Of a stretch of 5,885 nucleotides of DNA, positions 1-5,783 are shown in pieces. Numbering within the stretch: position 1 is the first letter of the stretch; each line of letters begins with the position of its first letter. The notes under the pieces were generated by a model. The model worked only from the letters and a program-made list of their open reading frames with translations, was not told where the DNA came from and ran no database searches. The DNA lies in assembly GCA_002430605.1 (NCBI GenBank), contig DJBY01000035.1:5268-11152 (forward strand). The letters are read 5' to 3'. A program made the translations under genes and the position numbers. Source of the DNA: Opitutia bacterium UBA5964 (GTDB taxonomy: Bacteria > Verrucomicrobiota > Verrucomicrobiia > Opitutales > Coraliomargaritaceae).

Positions 1-9
1 ATCAAACAC

Positions 10-38
10 TTGCAAGATTAGGCATATATGATTATACT
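10..38 (+). promoter_or_regulatory. Candidate sigma70-type promoter for the glycosyltransferase/GH130 unit
   Basis: A TTGCAA box (10-15) is followed after exactly 17 bases by TATACT (33-38). These match 4/6 and 5/6 positions of the TTGACA/TATAAT consensus at the ideal spacing. Transcription would start near 45, leaving a leader of about 140 nt before the ATG at 185. No other gene start lies nearby, so the forward operon is the natural target. Consensus is weak at the -35 box, and chance matches are common in AT-rich DNA, so this is a candidate only. Confidence 0.4.
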
Positions 39-44
39 GGATGT

Positions 45-56
45 TGATATATATCA
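45..56. promoter_or_regulatory. 12-bp perfect palindrome just downstream of the candidate promoter
   Basis: TGATATATATCA is a perfect 12-bp dyad located 6 bases after the proposed -10 box, at the expected transcription start. That is where a repressor site would block initiation. It consists mostly of alternating A/T, so it could be coincidental. The rest of 1-184 shows no reading frame of substance, no convincing hairpin and no recognised RNA. An AGGAG at about 109-113 is too far from the ATG at 185 to be its ribosome binding site. Confidence 0.2.
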
Positions 57-184
57 TTAGTGAAAAATCGTCTTAAAGCACGGTTGCCACATGCGAGCAC
101 CAGTTATTAGGAGAGCGATTTAGCACTCTTTAGCTCCAGTGAGTAATTGGCGAATAAGTGATTTAACCTCAGTTATTCGTTTAT

Positions 185-2467
185 ATGGAATCGGTATTTT
201 CCGGCAGTCAAATAGCATTTATCGGCGACTTCGTCCCGAGGCAATGTGGCATCGCCACCTTCACTCATAACCTCTGCGCGGCAGTGCAAGAAGCATGCCC
301 CGAAGCGCAATGTATCGTCGGCGCGGTCAATGACCATCAGCACAGCTATGTATACCCACCCCAAGTGCGTTTCGAGTTTCATGAGCGTGACCTCGACTCA
401 TATCGTCGCGCGGCGGATTTCCTAAACATCAACAACATCGATGTGCTGTGCCTACAGCACGAATTCGGCATCTACGGGGGAGCAGCCGGCAGTCACATAC
501 TCGCCTTACTGCGCGACGCAAAAATGCCGGTGATCACGACCTTGCACACCGTGCTGCAAGAGCCCGATAATGCACAGCGCCAGGTCATGCTTGAGCTCAT
601 AGAGCGCAGCCAACGCTTAGTGGTGATGGCGCAGAAAGGCGTCGATATATTACGCGAAGTTTACCACGTGCCGGACAAGAAAATCGAACTGATCCCGCAC
701 GGCATACCAGACATACCGTTCATCGACCCGAATTTTTACAAAGACCAATTCGGCGTTCTCGGACGAACAGTGCTCCTCACCTTCGGCTTGCTCAGCCCCG
801 CAAAGGGAATCGAATACGTGATCGACGCGCTTCCAGGGATACGCGAAACACACCCGGAAATTATTTATATCGTGCTCGGTGCCACCCACCCAAACCTGCT
901 CGCCAGCGAAGGCGAAAACTACCGCTTGCAACTTGAACGCCGCGCCGAAGCTCTGGGCGTGAAAGAGCACGTGATCTTTTATAATCGCTACGTAAATAAC
1001 AAGGAGCTCAACGAATTCATCTCCGCAGCGGACATCTATCTAACCCCTTATCTCCACGAGGAGCAAATCACCTCTGGCACACTCGCATATTGCTTCGGCG
1101 CGGGCAAGGCGGTCGTCTCCACCCCCTACTGGCACGCACAGGAATTGCTCGCGGAGGGAAATGGCACACTCGTGCCATTTCGAGACTCTGAAGCAATCAC
1201 CGCAGCGGTGCTCGGACTGCTGGACGACGACCTGAAGCTACAATCAATGCGAAAGCGGGCCTACCTGCTCGGCCGCGAAATGATTTGGCCGACCGTCGCC
1301 CAGCGCTACTTGGAGACCTTTAAACAGGCGCGCGGTAGTCGAATCAAAGAACCGCGCAAAGCGTTCGGCGATCTAACGCTCGACCGGAAACCCTACCAAC
1401 TGCCACCGTTCAAACTCGACCACTTGTTTCGGATGACCGACTCCACTGGTATGTTTCAACATGGGATATACACAGTGCCTAACTTCCACGAAGGCTACTG
1501 CACAGACGATAATGCCCGCGCGCTGCTACTCACCGTTCTGCTCGACGAGATCGGGCAAACCGGACGCAGCAAAGAAATCGAACGCGCGGCTTCCAGCTAT
1601 CTTGCATTTCTCTTCCACGCTTTTAAGCCAGACACTGGCCGCTTCCGCAACTTCATGAGCTTCGACAGAAAATGGCTGGAAGAAACAGGCTCGGAGGACA
1701 GCCATGCGCGCGCCGTATGGGCGCTCGGCGCAACGCTCTGGCGCTCACAAAACAAGGGGCATCGCAAGCTAAGCAATCAGCTATTTGACCAGGCGCTACC
1801 AGCTATAGAGGGCTTCACCTCTCCACGCGCCTGGGCCTTCGGTCTGATCGGCATCCATGAATATTTTAGGCGTTTCGAAGGAGATCTCGAAGTCAGCCGA
1901 ATGCGGGAGGTCTTGACCGAGAAACTGCTCGTGTTGTGGCGGCGCACGAATGCTCCCGACTGGCCATGGCTGGAAGATATCGTCTGCTATGACAATATGC
2001 GCATCACCCATGCACTCATCCTAAGCGGTTGCTGGATGCCAAACCAAGAAGCACTGGAGGCAGGGCTGAGCGGACTTCGTTGGCTGATCGAATTGCAAAC
2101 TGCACCACAAGGACATTTCCGCCCCATAGGCTCCAACGGATTCTTGCAGCGGGGCAAAAGCCCCGCCGCGCAGTTCGACCAGCAACCACTTGAAGCGTGT
2201 GCAATGGTTAGCGCCAGCCTGGAAGCCTTTCGGGTGACCAAAGATCCTTTTTTCTCACACGCTGCCCAGCTCGCGTTTGAATGGTTCCTCGGTCGCAACG
2301 ATCTGGATCTGCCACTCTACGATCCGATTACCGGCGGTTGCCACGACGCCCTGCATCAGGATCGGATCAATGAAAACCAAGGAGCCGAGTCCTGCCTGTC
2401 GTTCTACCTCAGTCTGGCTGAAATGCGACTCAGCCAAAACCCCATCCAACTCCATAAATCATTATGA
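185..2467 (+). CDS. GT4-type glycosyltransferase fused to a C-terminal six-hairpin glycosidase-like domain
   Basis: This 760-residue protein likely transfers a sugar from a nucleotide-sugar donor in the cytoplasm; no signal peptide or membrane segment is visible. Residues ~8-190 form a GT-B N-terminal domain beginning IAFIGDFVPRQCGIATFT, typical of GT4 proteins. Residues ~195-385 form the C-terminal Rossmann domain with FGLLSPAKGIEYVIDAL (200-216), where K207 would contact the donor diphosphate. HEEQITSGTLAYCFGAGKAV (291-310) stands where GT4 enzymes have the EX7E motif; the second Glu is not conserved here. Residues ~405-750 are helical, with DDNARALL (441-448), GSEDSHARAVWALG (502-515) and ENQGAESC (730-737), resembling (alpha/alpha)6 glycosidase-like domains. 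An in-frame TAA at 164-166 with no ATG/GTG/TTG after it fixes the ATG at 185; no good Shine-Dalgarno precedes it. It overlaps the GH130 gene by 4 bases. Donor and acceptor are unknown; a mannose-related glycan is inferred from that neighbour. Confidence 0.88.
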   Translation: MESVFSGSQIAFIGDFVPRQCGIATFTHNLCAAVQEACPEAQCIVGAVNDHQHSYVYPPQVRFEFHERDLDSYRRAADFLNINNIDVLCLQHEFGIYGGAAGSHILALLRDAKMPVITTLHTVLQEPDNAQRQVMLELIERSQRLVVMAQKGVDILREVYHVPDKKIELIPHGIPDIPFIDPNFYKDQFGVLGRTVLLTFGLLSPAKGIEYVIDALPGIRETHPEIIYIVLGATHPNLLASEGENYRLQLERRAEALGVKEHVIFYNRYVNNKELNEFISAADIYLTPYLHEEQITSGTLAYCFGAGKAVVSTPYWHAQELLAEGNGTLVPFRDSEAITAAVLGLLDDDLKLQSMRKRAYLLGREMIWPTVAQRYLETFKQARGSRIKEPRKAFGDLTLDRKPYQLPPFKLDHLFRMTDSTGMFQHGIYTVPNFHEGYCTDDNARALLLTVLLDEIGQTGRSKEIERAASSYLAFLFHAFKPDTGRFRNFMSFDRKWLEETGSEDSHARAVWALGATLWRSQNKGHRKLSNQLFDQALPAIEGFTSPRAWAFGLIGIHEYFRRFEGDLEVSRMREVLTEKLLVLWRRTNAPDWPWLEDIVCYDNMRITHALILSGCWMPNQEALEAGLSGLRWLIELQTAPQGHFRPIGSNGFLQRGKSPAAQFDQQPLEACAMVSASLEAFRVTKDPFFSHAAQLAFEWFLGRNDLDLPLYDPITGGCHDALHQDRINENQGAESCLSFYLSLAEMRLSQNPIQLHKSL

Positions 2468-3930
2468 AAAAAATCCCTATCAAACGTTGTGGATTACAGT
2501 TCCTTCCAGATAGCTCACGCGTGCTGATCCGCCCCTTCATACCAGGCTCCACTCAGCGGATCATCCAAATCATTGGCCGCGGGCTCGCCATGAGCGAAGC
2601 TGCTGCGAAACGTGAAGTCGCAACAGTCATGCGCGATTTCGGCTCCAGACATATAGAGATCGAACGCTTACTCATTGAAATCTTCAAACAGGTCGAGCCT
2701 CACCTATTCACAGACAGCCCGCTCACACACGCACGCCAGTTGCTGATCGGTGCGCTCTTTACCGGTGAGTATGCGCTCGAATCTGCCGCGCTCTTCAATC
2801 CCTCGATCGTCCTACATCCTGACCAAGACGGACTCCAACCGAATAGTGTTCGATTTATCATGAGCCTGCGCGCGACTGGCGAAGGACACATCTCATCTAT
2901 CGAATTCCGATCTGTCGTGATCGACGCCAAAGGCGTAATCGAAGCAGAGCCCGTGACACGATTCGTCACCGCTCCGGAGATTCATCCGAACCCGAGCTAC
3001 AATCTCGATTCATTCACCATGAAACTCCATGAGATGGGCTTTGAAAACGAATACACTGCCGCGGTGATGGAGGCACTTGATGGCACTTTCACACTCGAGC
3101 AACTGGATGATAGTCTGAGGAATTTCTCCCATCGCGCGCATATCGTCACCCGCGAAGAACAACGCACACTTGAATGCGTGCGCTGGTTGGCGAAATCAAA
3201 TTATGAGCTCAGTTTTGAACCAAGCACCGCCATGTCCGAACGGATCCTCTTTCCCGTATCAATCAATGAGTCCAACGGCATCGAGGACGCCCGTTTTGTC
3301 AGGTTCATCGACGACGACGGCACTGTCACCTACTACGCCACCTACACCGCCTACAACGGACGTGTGACCCTGCCCCAACTACTTGAAACCTGCGACTTCC
3401 TCAATTTCCGCATTCTGACACTCAACGGCAGTGCCGTCGAAAACAAGGGGATGGCACTCTTCCCTCGCCGCATCAACGGCCGCTACGCAATGCTCTCACG
3501 GCAAGACGATGAGAACCTGTTTCTGATGTATTCGGATAATCCGCACTACTGGAACAATCCGAAAAAACTCATCGCACCGAGATATCCATGGGAGATGGTC
3601 AAGCTGGGAAACTGCGGCTCACCAATTGAGACCGAAGCTGGCTGGCTCGTGCTGACCCACGGAGTTGGGGCGATGCGCCAATATTGCATCGGTGCTGCGC
3701 TCCTCGATCTCGAAGATCCCTCAAAAGTGATCGGCCGCCTGCCGGACCCACTCATTCGGCCGAAAGGCAACGAACGCGAAGGCTACGTGCCAAACGTCGT
3801 CTACACCTGCGGAGCGATGCTACACAAAAAAACACTGATTCTGCCCTACGCAATGAGCGATGTGGCAACCGCAGTCAGCACACTGTGTATAGACGAATTA
3901 CTGGCCGCACTGCTGGAAAGCGGCTCCTAA
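2464..3930 (+). CDS. Glycoside hydrolase family 130 protein (beta-mannoside hydrolase or phosphorylase)
   Basis: GH130 enzymes are five-bladed beta-propellers that cleave beta-mannosides by phosphorolysis or hydrolysis. In this 488-residue protein the first ~100 residues form a mostly helical extension seen in longer GH130 members. The propeller begins near LFNPSIVLHPDQ (110-121), followed by SLRATGEGHISSIEFR (134-149). NGIEDARF (271-278) carries the family ED-x-R signature whose Asp (D275) is the expected proton donor. ALFPRRINGRYAMLSRQDDE (331-350) and the C-terminal REGYVPNVVYTCGA (438-451)/ILPYAMSD (459-466)/ELL (478-480) are also family hallmarks. Where phosphorylases typically have His-Arg after the 'MLxR' strand, this protein has Ser-Arg-Gln, which leans towards a hydrolase, possibly the beta-1,2-mannosidase type; that is inference. 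The ATG at 2464 overlaps the upstream TGA (ATGA), implying translational coupling. No signal peptide is seen, so it is probably cytoplasmic. Confidence 0.88.
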   Translation: MKKIPIKRCGLQFLPDSSRVLIRPFIPGSTQRIIQIIGRGLAMSEAAAKREVATVMRDFGSRHIEIERLLIEIFKQVEPHLFTDSPLTHARQLLIGALFTGEYALESAALFNPSIVLHPDQDGLQPNSVRFIMSLRATGEGHISSIEFRSVVIDAKGVIEAEPVTRFVTAPEIHPNPSYNLDSFTMKLHEMGFENEYTAAVMEALDGTFTLEQLDDSLRNFSHRAHIVTREEQRTLECVRWLAKSNYELSFEPSTAMSERILFPVSINESNGIEDARFVRFIDDDGTVTYYATYTAYNGRVTLPQLLETCDFLNFRILTLNGSAVENKGMALFPRRINGRYAMLSRQDDENLFLMYSDNPHYWNNPKKLIAPRYPWEMVKLGNCGSPIETEAGWLVLTHGVGAMRQYCIGAALLDLEDPSKVIGRLPDPLIRPKGNEREGYVPNVVYTCGAMLHKKTLILPYAMSDVATAVSTLCIDELLAALLESGS

Positions 3931-3965
3931 AACCCGCCACTTTAAGCGAAAATAGAAGAGCCCAG

Positions 3966-4103
3966 CTAGCTTCCAGACTTCTGCATGGACTCACCCATGG
4001 ACTGAAAGTCCTCGCCCAAGCCCTTCCAAGTATTGCAACCGGAAAGCGCCAATAGGGCGACTGTAAGCACTGTCGCTAAAAGTAATTTTTGTATTGTTTT
4101 CAT
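3966..4103 (-). CDS. Small entericidin-like lipoprotein
   Basis: This 45-residue protein starts with ATG (complement 4103-4101) and ends with TAG (3968-3966). It has a textbook lipoprotein signal: two lysines (K2, K6), a hydrophobic stretch LLLATVLTVALLAL (7-20) and the lipobox L20-S21-G22-C23, with lipidation expected on C23. The short polar tail, NTWKGLGEDFQSMGESMQKS, matches the pattern of the entericidin EcnA/EcnB family, small membrane-anchored lipoproteins that include a toxin/antidote pair in enterobacteria; outside them the role is mostly unknown. It lies 43 bases downstream of the oppF stop on the same strand and could be read through from it, and it converges with the GH130 gene whose stop is 35 bases away. 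No clear Shine-Dalgarno is present. The lipobox and family-like tail make a real gene likely despite its size; the function is unproven. Confidence 0.8.
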   Translation of the reverse strand: MKTIQKLLLATVLTVALLALSGCNTWKGLGEDFQSMGESMQKSGS

Positions 4104-4146
4104 GAGTGATTAAACAAGTAAAATATCGCACTGTAGCAAGCAAAAG

Positions 4147-4956
4147 CTATAGGCTCGGCACCGCATCCAACAGCTTGCGCGTATAGGGATGCTGCGGGTT
4201 ATTATAGATCTCCTCAGACGATGCTTGCTCAACGATCTTGCCTTCAGTCATGACCAAAACCTGATCGCTAATATGCTCCACCACCGCCAAGTCGTGCGCG
4301 ATGAAAAGATAGGTCAAGCCCAGCTCATCTTGCAGATCCTGAAGTAAGTTGACGATCTGCGCCTGCACCGACACATCCAGTGCACTGACTGGCTCATCAC
4401 AAATAATAAATTCCGGCTCGACCGCTAGAGCCCGCGCGATACCGATGCGTTGCCGCTGGCCACCACTAAACTGGTGCGGATAGCGCTGCATAAAGTCTGC
4501 ACTCAGCCCCACTTTTTCCAACAAATCGGCGACCCGTGCCACCTTCTGAGCTTTCGTCCAATCCTTAAAATGAATATCCAGTGGTTCCGCAATAATACTG
4601 TAAATGGTCATGCGCGGATTGAGCGAACCAAAGGGATCCTGGAAAATTACTTGGATCTTTTTACGGTATGCAAAAAACGCCGAGCGTGAAAGGTGCGCCA
4701 AGTCTTGGCCCTCGTAACAAATTGAGCCCGCAGTGATCGGCACCAGTCCCGCAATCGCACGCCCCGTCGTCGTCTTACCACTGCCACTCTCGCCGACCAG
4801 TCCAACAGTCTTACCGCGCGGCACATCAAACGACACACCGTCCACTGCATTCACATGATCCACCGTCCGTTGCAGAATGCCGCCTTTAATGGGGAAATGC
4901 ACCTTAAGGTCACGAACGGAAAGGAGTGGCGATTGGGCTGATTGGGAGTCGGTCAT
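4147..4956 (-). CDS. oppF: Oligopeptide/dipeptide ABC transporter ATP-binding protein (OppF/DppF type)
   Basis: This is one of the two ATPases that drive di-/oligopeptide import, acting on the cytoplasmic side of the membrane and normally pairing with an OppD/DppD partner. Numbered from the ATG at 4956 (269 residues), it shows Walker A GESGSGKTT (55-63), Q-loop FQDPFGSLNPR (105-115), ABC signature SGGQRQR (164-170), Walker B FIICDEP (183-189) with catalytic E188, the switch His in IAHDL (H221), and the C-terminal HPYTRKLL (256-263) of the oligo_HPY tail that defines the peptide/nickel subfamily. All catalytic motifs are intact and length is slightly short for OppF but complete. A TTG at 4968 in the same frame would add four residues and overlap the toxin stop; ATG is preferred, though neither has a Shine-Dalgarno. 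The gene starts 8 bases after the toxin gene's TGA. Ligand type (peptide versus metal or sugar) cannot be told from the ATPase alone. Confidence 0.93.
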   Translation of the reverse strand: MTDSQSAQSPLLSVRDLKVHFPIKGGILQRTVDHVNAVDGVSFDVPRGKTVGLVGESGSGKTTTGRAIAGLVPITAGSICYEGQDLAHLSRSAFFAYRKKIQVIFQDPFGSLNPRMTIYSIIAEPLDIHFKDWTKAQKVARVADLLEKVGLSADFMQRYPHQFSGGQRQRIGIARALAVEPEFIICDEPVSALDVSVQAQIVNLLQDLQDELGLTYLFIAHDLAVVEHISDQVLVMTEGKIVEQASSEEIYNNPQHPYTRKLLDAVPSL

Positions 4957-4964
4957 AGTATCGA

Positions 4965-5231
4965 TCAAGGGAAACGTCTATAGATTTCCCTACGATGTAA
5001 CACTCGATAAAAGATAATCTGACCTTCTTCAATGGAAAACCCAACTCGATAATCGCCGAAACGTCGGCGATAGTAACTGGAAAAACCACTCATTTTCTTA
5101 ACCTGCGTTAAGGCATCAATGCACTCACAGTTGATACAATCCTCGAAAATAAACTTTTTAACCCGAGCACGCGGCTCTAAGGGCAGTTTTTTCAAATCCT
5201 TCAAGAAGCTCTTCTTGAATTTAACCTCCAT
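4965..5231 (-). CDS. RelE/ParE-family toxin of a type II toxin-antitoxin pair
   Basis: This 88-residue basic protein has the layout of RelE/ParE-superfamily toxins: an N-terminal strand and Lys-rich helix FKKSFLKDLKKLP (5-17), the core segment YYRRRFGDYRVGFSIEEG (53-70) and the terminal strand IIFYRVLHRREIYRRFP (72-88). Members with this R-x-x-x-GDYR and LHR-x-E-IYR pattern are generally annotated as RelE-type, ribosome-dependent mRNA nucleases, but ParE-like gyrase poisons share the fold, so the target is not settled. It starts with ATG 3 bases after the antitoxin stop; a GGAG lies about 15 bases upstream inside the antitoxin gene, rather far for a ribosome site, so translation may be coupled to the antitoxin. 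A cysteine-rich stretch (C32, C35, C37) is a little unusual. Its TGA precedes the oppF ATG by 8 bases. Confidence 0.85.
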   Translation of the reverse strand: MEVKFKKSFLKDLKKLPLEPRARVKKFIFEDCINCECIDALTQVKKMSGFSSYYRRRFGDYRVGFSIEEGQIIFYRVLHRREIYRRFP

Positions 5232-5234
5232 GGG

Positions 5235-5438
5235 TTATGAGCTCAGCTCCTTTTTTACGTCTTCGAGCGAAACAGACTCCTCTGCCTCAACCTCCTGCAT
5301 CGCCTGAGCCAAGCCTTTATCAAGTAACGCTTCCTCAATACGCTGAAAAGTCGCATAATCAATCACAACGCTTTTGATCGCGCCGCCTTCGTCGGTAATA
5401 AATGATTTAGAGATTTCCATTCGATGAATGGTACGCAT
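5235..5438 (-). CDS. Type II antitoxin partner of the RelE/ParE-like toxin
   Basis: This is an acidic 67-residue protein (61 residues if it starts at the in-frame ATG at 5420). Its position directly upstream of the toxin, with a 3-base gap, and its build define it as the cognate antitoxin: an N-terminal beta-rich segment, ISKSFITDEGGAIKSVVIDY (9-28), expected to dimerise and bind DNA, then an amphipathic, acid-rich helix TFQRIEEALLDKGLA (30-44) and tail (VEAEESVSLEDVKKEL), expected to wrap the toxin. The N-terminal part recalls Phd/YefM-like or AbrB-like antitoxins, but I cannot assign the family securely. The perfect inverted repeat 5422-5444 covers the upstream ATG (5438) and abuts the downstream one (5420), so autoregulation is likely. 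If the repeat is the operator, the 5420 start may be the true one; neither start has a Shine-Dalgarno. Confidence 0.78.
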   Translation of the reverse strand: MRTIHRMEISKSFITDEGGAIKSVVIDYATFQRIEEALLDKGLAQAMQEVEAEESVSLEDVKKELSS

Positions 5439-5444
5439 TCATCG
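5422..5444. promoter_or_regulatory. Candidate toxin-antitoxin autoregulatory operator (9+9 bp inverted repeat)
   Basis: The arms CGATGAATG (5422-5430) and CATTCATCG (5436-5444) are exact reverse complements around a GTACG spacer. It sits at the antitoxin start, where type II antitoxins and their toxin complexes typically bind to repress their own operon. On the reverse strand a weak -35/-10 pair, TTGCGA and TACCAT separated by 16 bases, overlaps the repeat, so binding would block the promoter; that promoter is tentative and would give a nearly leaderless mRNA from 5420. Confidence 0.6.
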
Positions 5445-5470
5445 CTGTTTCGCAACCTTTGATTCCGAGA

Positions 5471-5485
5471 ACAAGTTGCACTTGT
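5471..5485. repeat. Short inverted repeat in the divergent antitoxin/DUF4250 intergenic region
   Basis: ACAAGT (5471-5476) and ACTTGT (5480-5485) are exact reverse complements around TGC. It lies about 33 bases upstream of both the antitoxin start (5438) and the DUF4250 start (5518), a reasonable place for a second regulatory site serving either divergent gene. Six-base arms occur by chance fairly often, so support is weak. Confidence 0.25.
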
Positions 5486-5517
5486 CACACAAACACAGAT
5501 GCCTAGCCTGCCAATCA

Positions 5518-5706
5518 ATGGACTTGAGCACCTATCAGACAATGGACCCGCACCTGCTAGTCGGCGTGGTCAACACCGTGATCCGCAACCACTGCGACTC
5601 TCTGGACGAACTGTGCAAAACACACGACCTCGATGCCGACATCCTCACCGAGCGACTCGCAGCGGCTGGCTACGACTACATGCCCGAGCAGAAGCGATTC
5701 CGGTAA
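5518..5706 (+). CDS. DUF4250-family small protein
   Basis: This is a 62-residue protein with no known biochemical role. It carries the DUF4250 pattern: TMDPHLLVGVVNTVIRN (8-24), SLDELCKTHDLDADILTERL (28-47) and the closing AAGYDYMPEQKRF (49-61), i.e. M-D-P-x-L-L near the start, S-L-x-x-L-C in the middle and G-Y-x-Y before a C-terminal Phe. The middle part looks like a small helix-turn-helix-like bundle, but DNA binding is only a guess. The start at 5518 is chosen because the family usually begins a few residues before the M-D-P motif; the ATG at 5542 would give 54 residues. The frame stays open up to an ATG at 5428, but that ATG falls inside the putative operator and the added residues are not family-like. 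It is the only forward gene in the 3' half of the window, divergent from the antitoxin and convergent with the OppD-type gene. Confidence 0.8.
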   Translation: MDLSTYQTMDPHLLVGVVNTVIRNHCDSLDELCKTHDLDADILTERLAAAGYDYMPEQKRFR

Positions 5707-5707
5707 A

Positions 5708-5781
5708 GTAGCAGCGACACGACAGCCGAATTGCCAAGTGGAAGCTTACGGAAAATACAGCGACAAGAGTGTCGCTTCTAC
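5708..5781. repeat. 74-bp palindromic (REP/MITE-like) element with 13-bp terminal inverted repeats
   Basis: The left end GTAGCAGCGACAC (5708-5720) and the right end GTGTCGCTTCTAC (5769-5781) are inverted copies matching at 12 of 13 positions. The right end also folds on its own: AGCGACA (5759-5765), loop AGAG, TGTCGCT (5770-5776). The element starts 1 base after the DUF4250 stop codon and ends 2 bases before the reverse-strand OppD-type stop, so it fills the convergent gap almost exactly. No coding capacity is seen. It resembles small non-autonomous repeats mobilised by a transposase elsewhere, or REP-type intergenic palindromes. Confidence 0.6.
5759..5776. terminator. Possible bidirectional transcription-ending hairpin inside the repeat
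   Basis: A perfect 7-bp stem AGCGACA/TGTCGCT with an AGAG loop lies between two convergent genes, the DUF4250 gene (+) and the OppD-type gene (-). There is no run of T on either side, so it is not a standard intrinsic terminator. It could instead protect 3' ends or act together with Rho, or simply be part of the repeat element. Confidence 0.25.
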
Positions 5782-5783
5782 AA

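Noticed and set aside
28..60. A 10-codon frame (MIILDVDIYH) near the left edge, considered as a leader peptide
   Set aside because: Its ATG lies upstream of the expected transcription start (about 45), it has no ribosome site, and its codons show no attenuator-like bias.
1987..2298. A 103-residue reverse frame inside the glycosyltransferase gene
   Set aside because: It lies fully inside the well-supported GT4-fusion gene and shows no domain signature; it is a shadow frame.
3931..3965. Possible terminator between the convergent GH130 and lipoprotein genes
   Set aside because: Only 3-4 bp pairings (such as GAAG/CTTC) and the short palindrome AGCTAGCT are present, with no stable stem followed by a T run on either strand.
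3684..4055. A 123-residue forward frame overlapping the end of the GH130 gene
   Set aside because: It is Arg-rich with no recognisable domain and overlaps two better-supported genes, GH130 in another frame and the reverse-strand lipoprotein.
4061..4076. CTGTAAGCACTGTCGCT, which partly resembles the ends of the 74-bp repeat
   Set aside because: It is within the lipoprotein coding sequence and the similarity is limited to about seven bases (TGTCGCT), which chance can explain.
4450..4689. A 79-residue forward frame inside oppF
   Set aside because: It is antisense to conserved ATPase motifs and its sequence has no family-like features.
4957..4968. TTG start for oppF four codons upstream of the ATG
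   Set aside because: It has no Shine-Dalgarno, adds no conserved residues, and an ATG is available in frame 12 bases downstream; it remains possible because it would overlap the toxin stop.
5428..5517. N-terminal extension of the DUF4250 gene from ATG 5428, including a Cys-x-x-Cys (CLAC) motif
   Set aside because: The family normally begins close to the M-D-P motif; the upstream ATG lies inside the inverted repeat of the toxin-antitoxin operator and the extra residues look like translated intergenic DNA.
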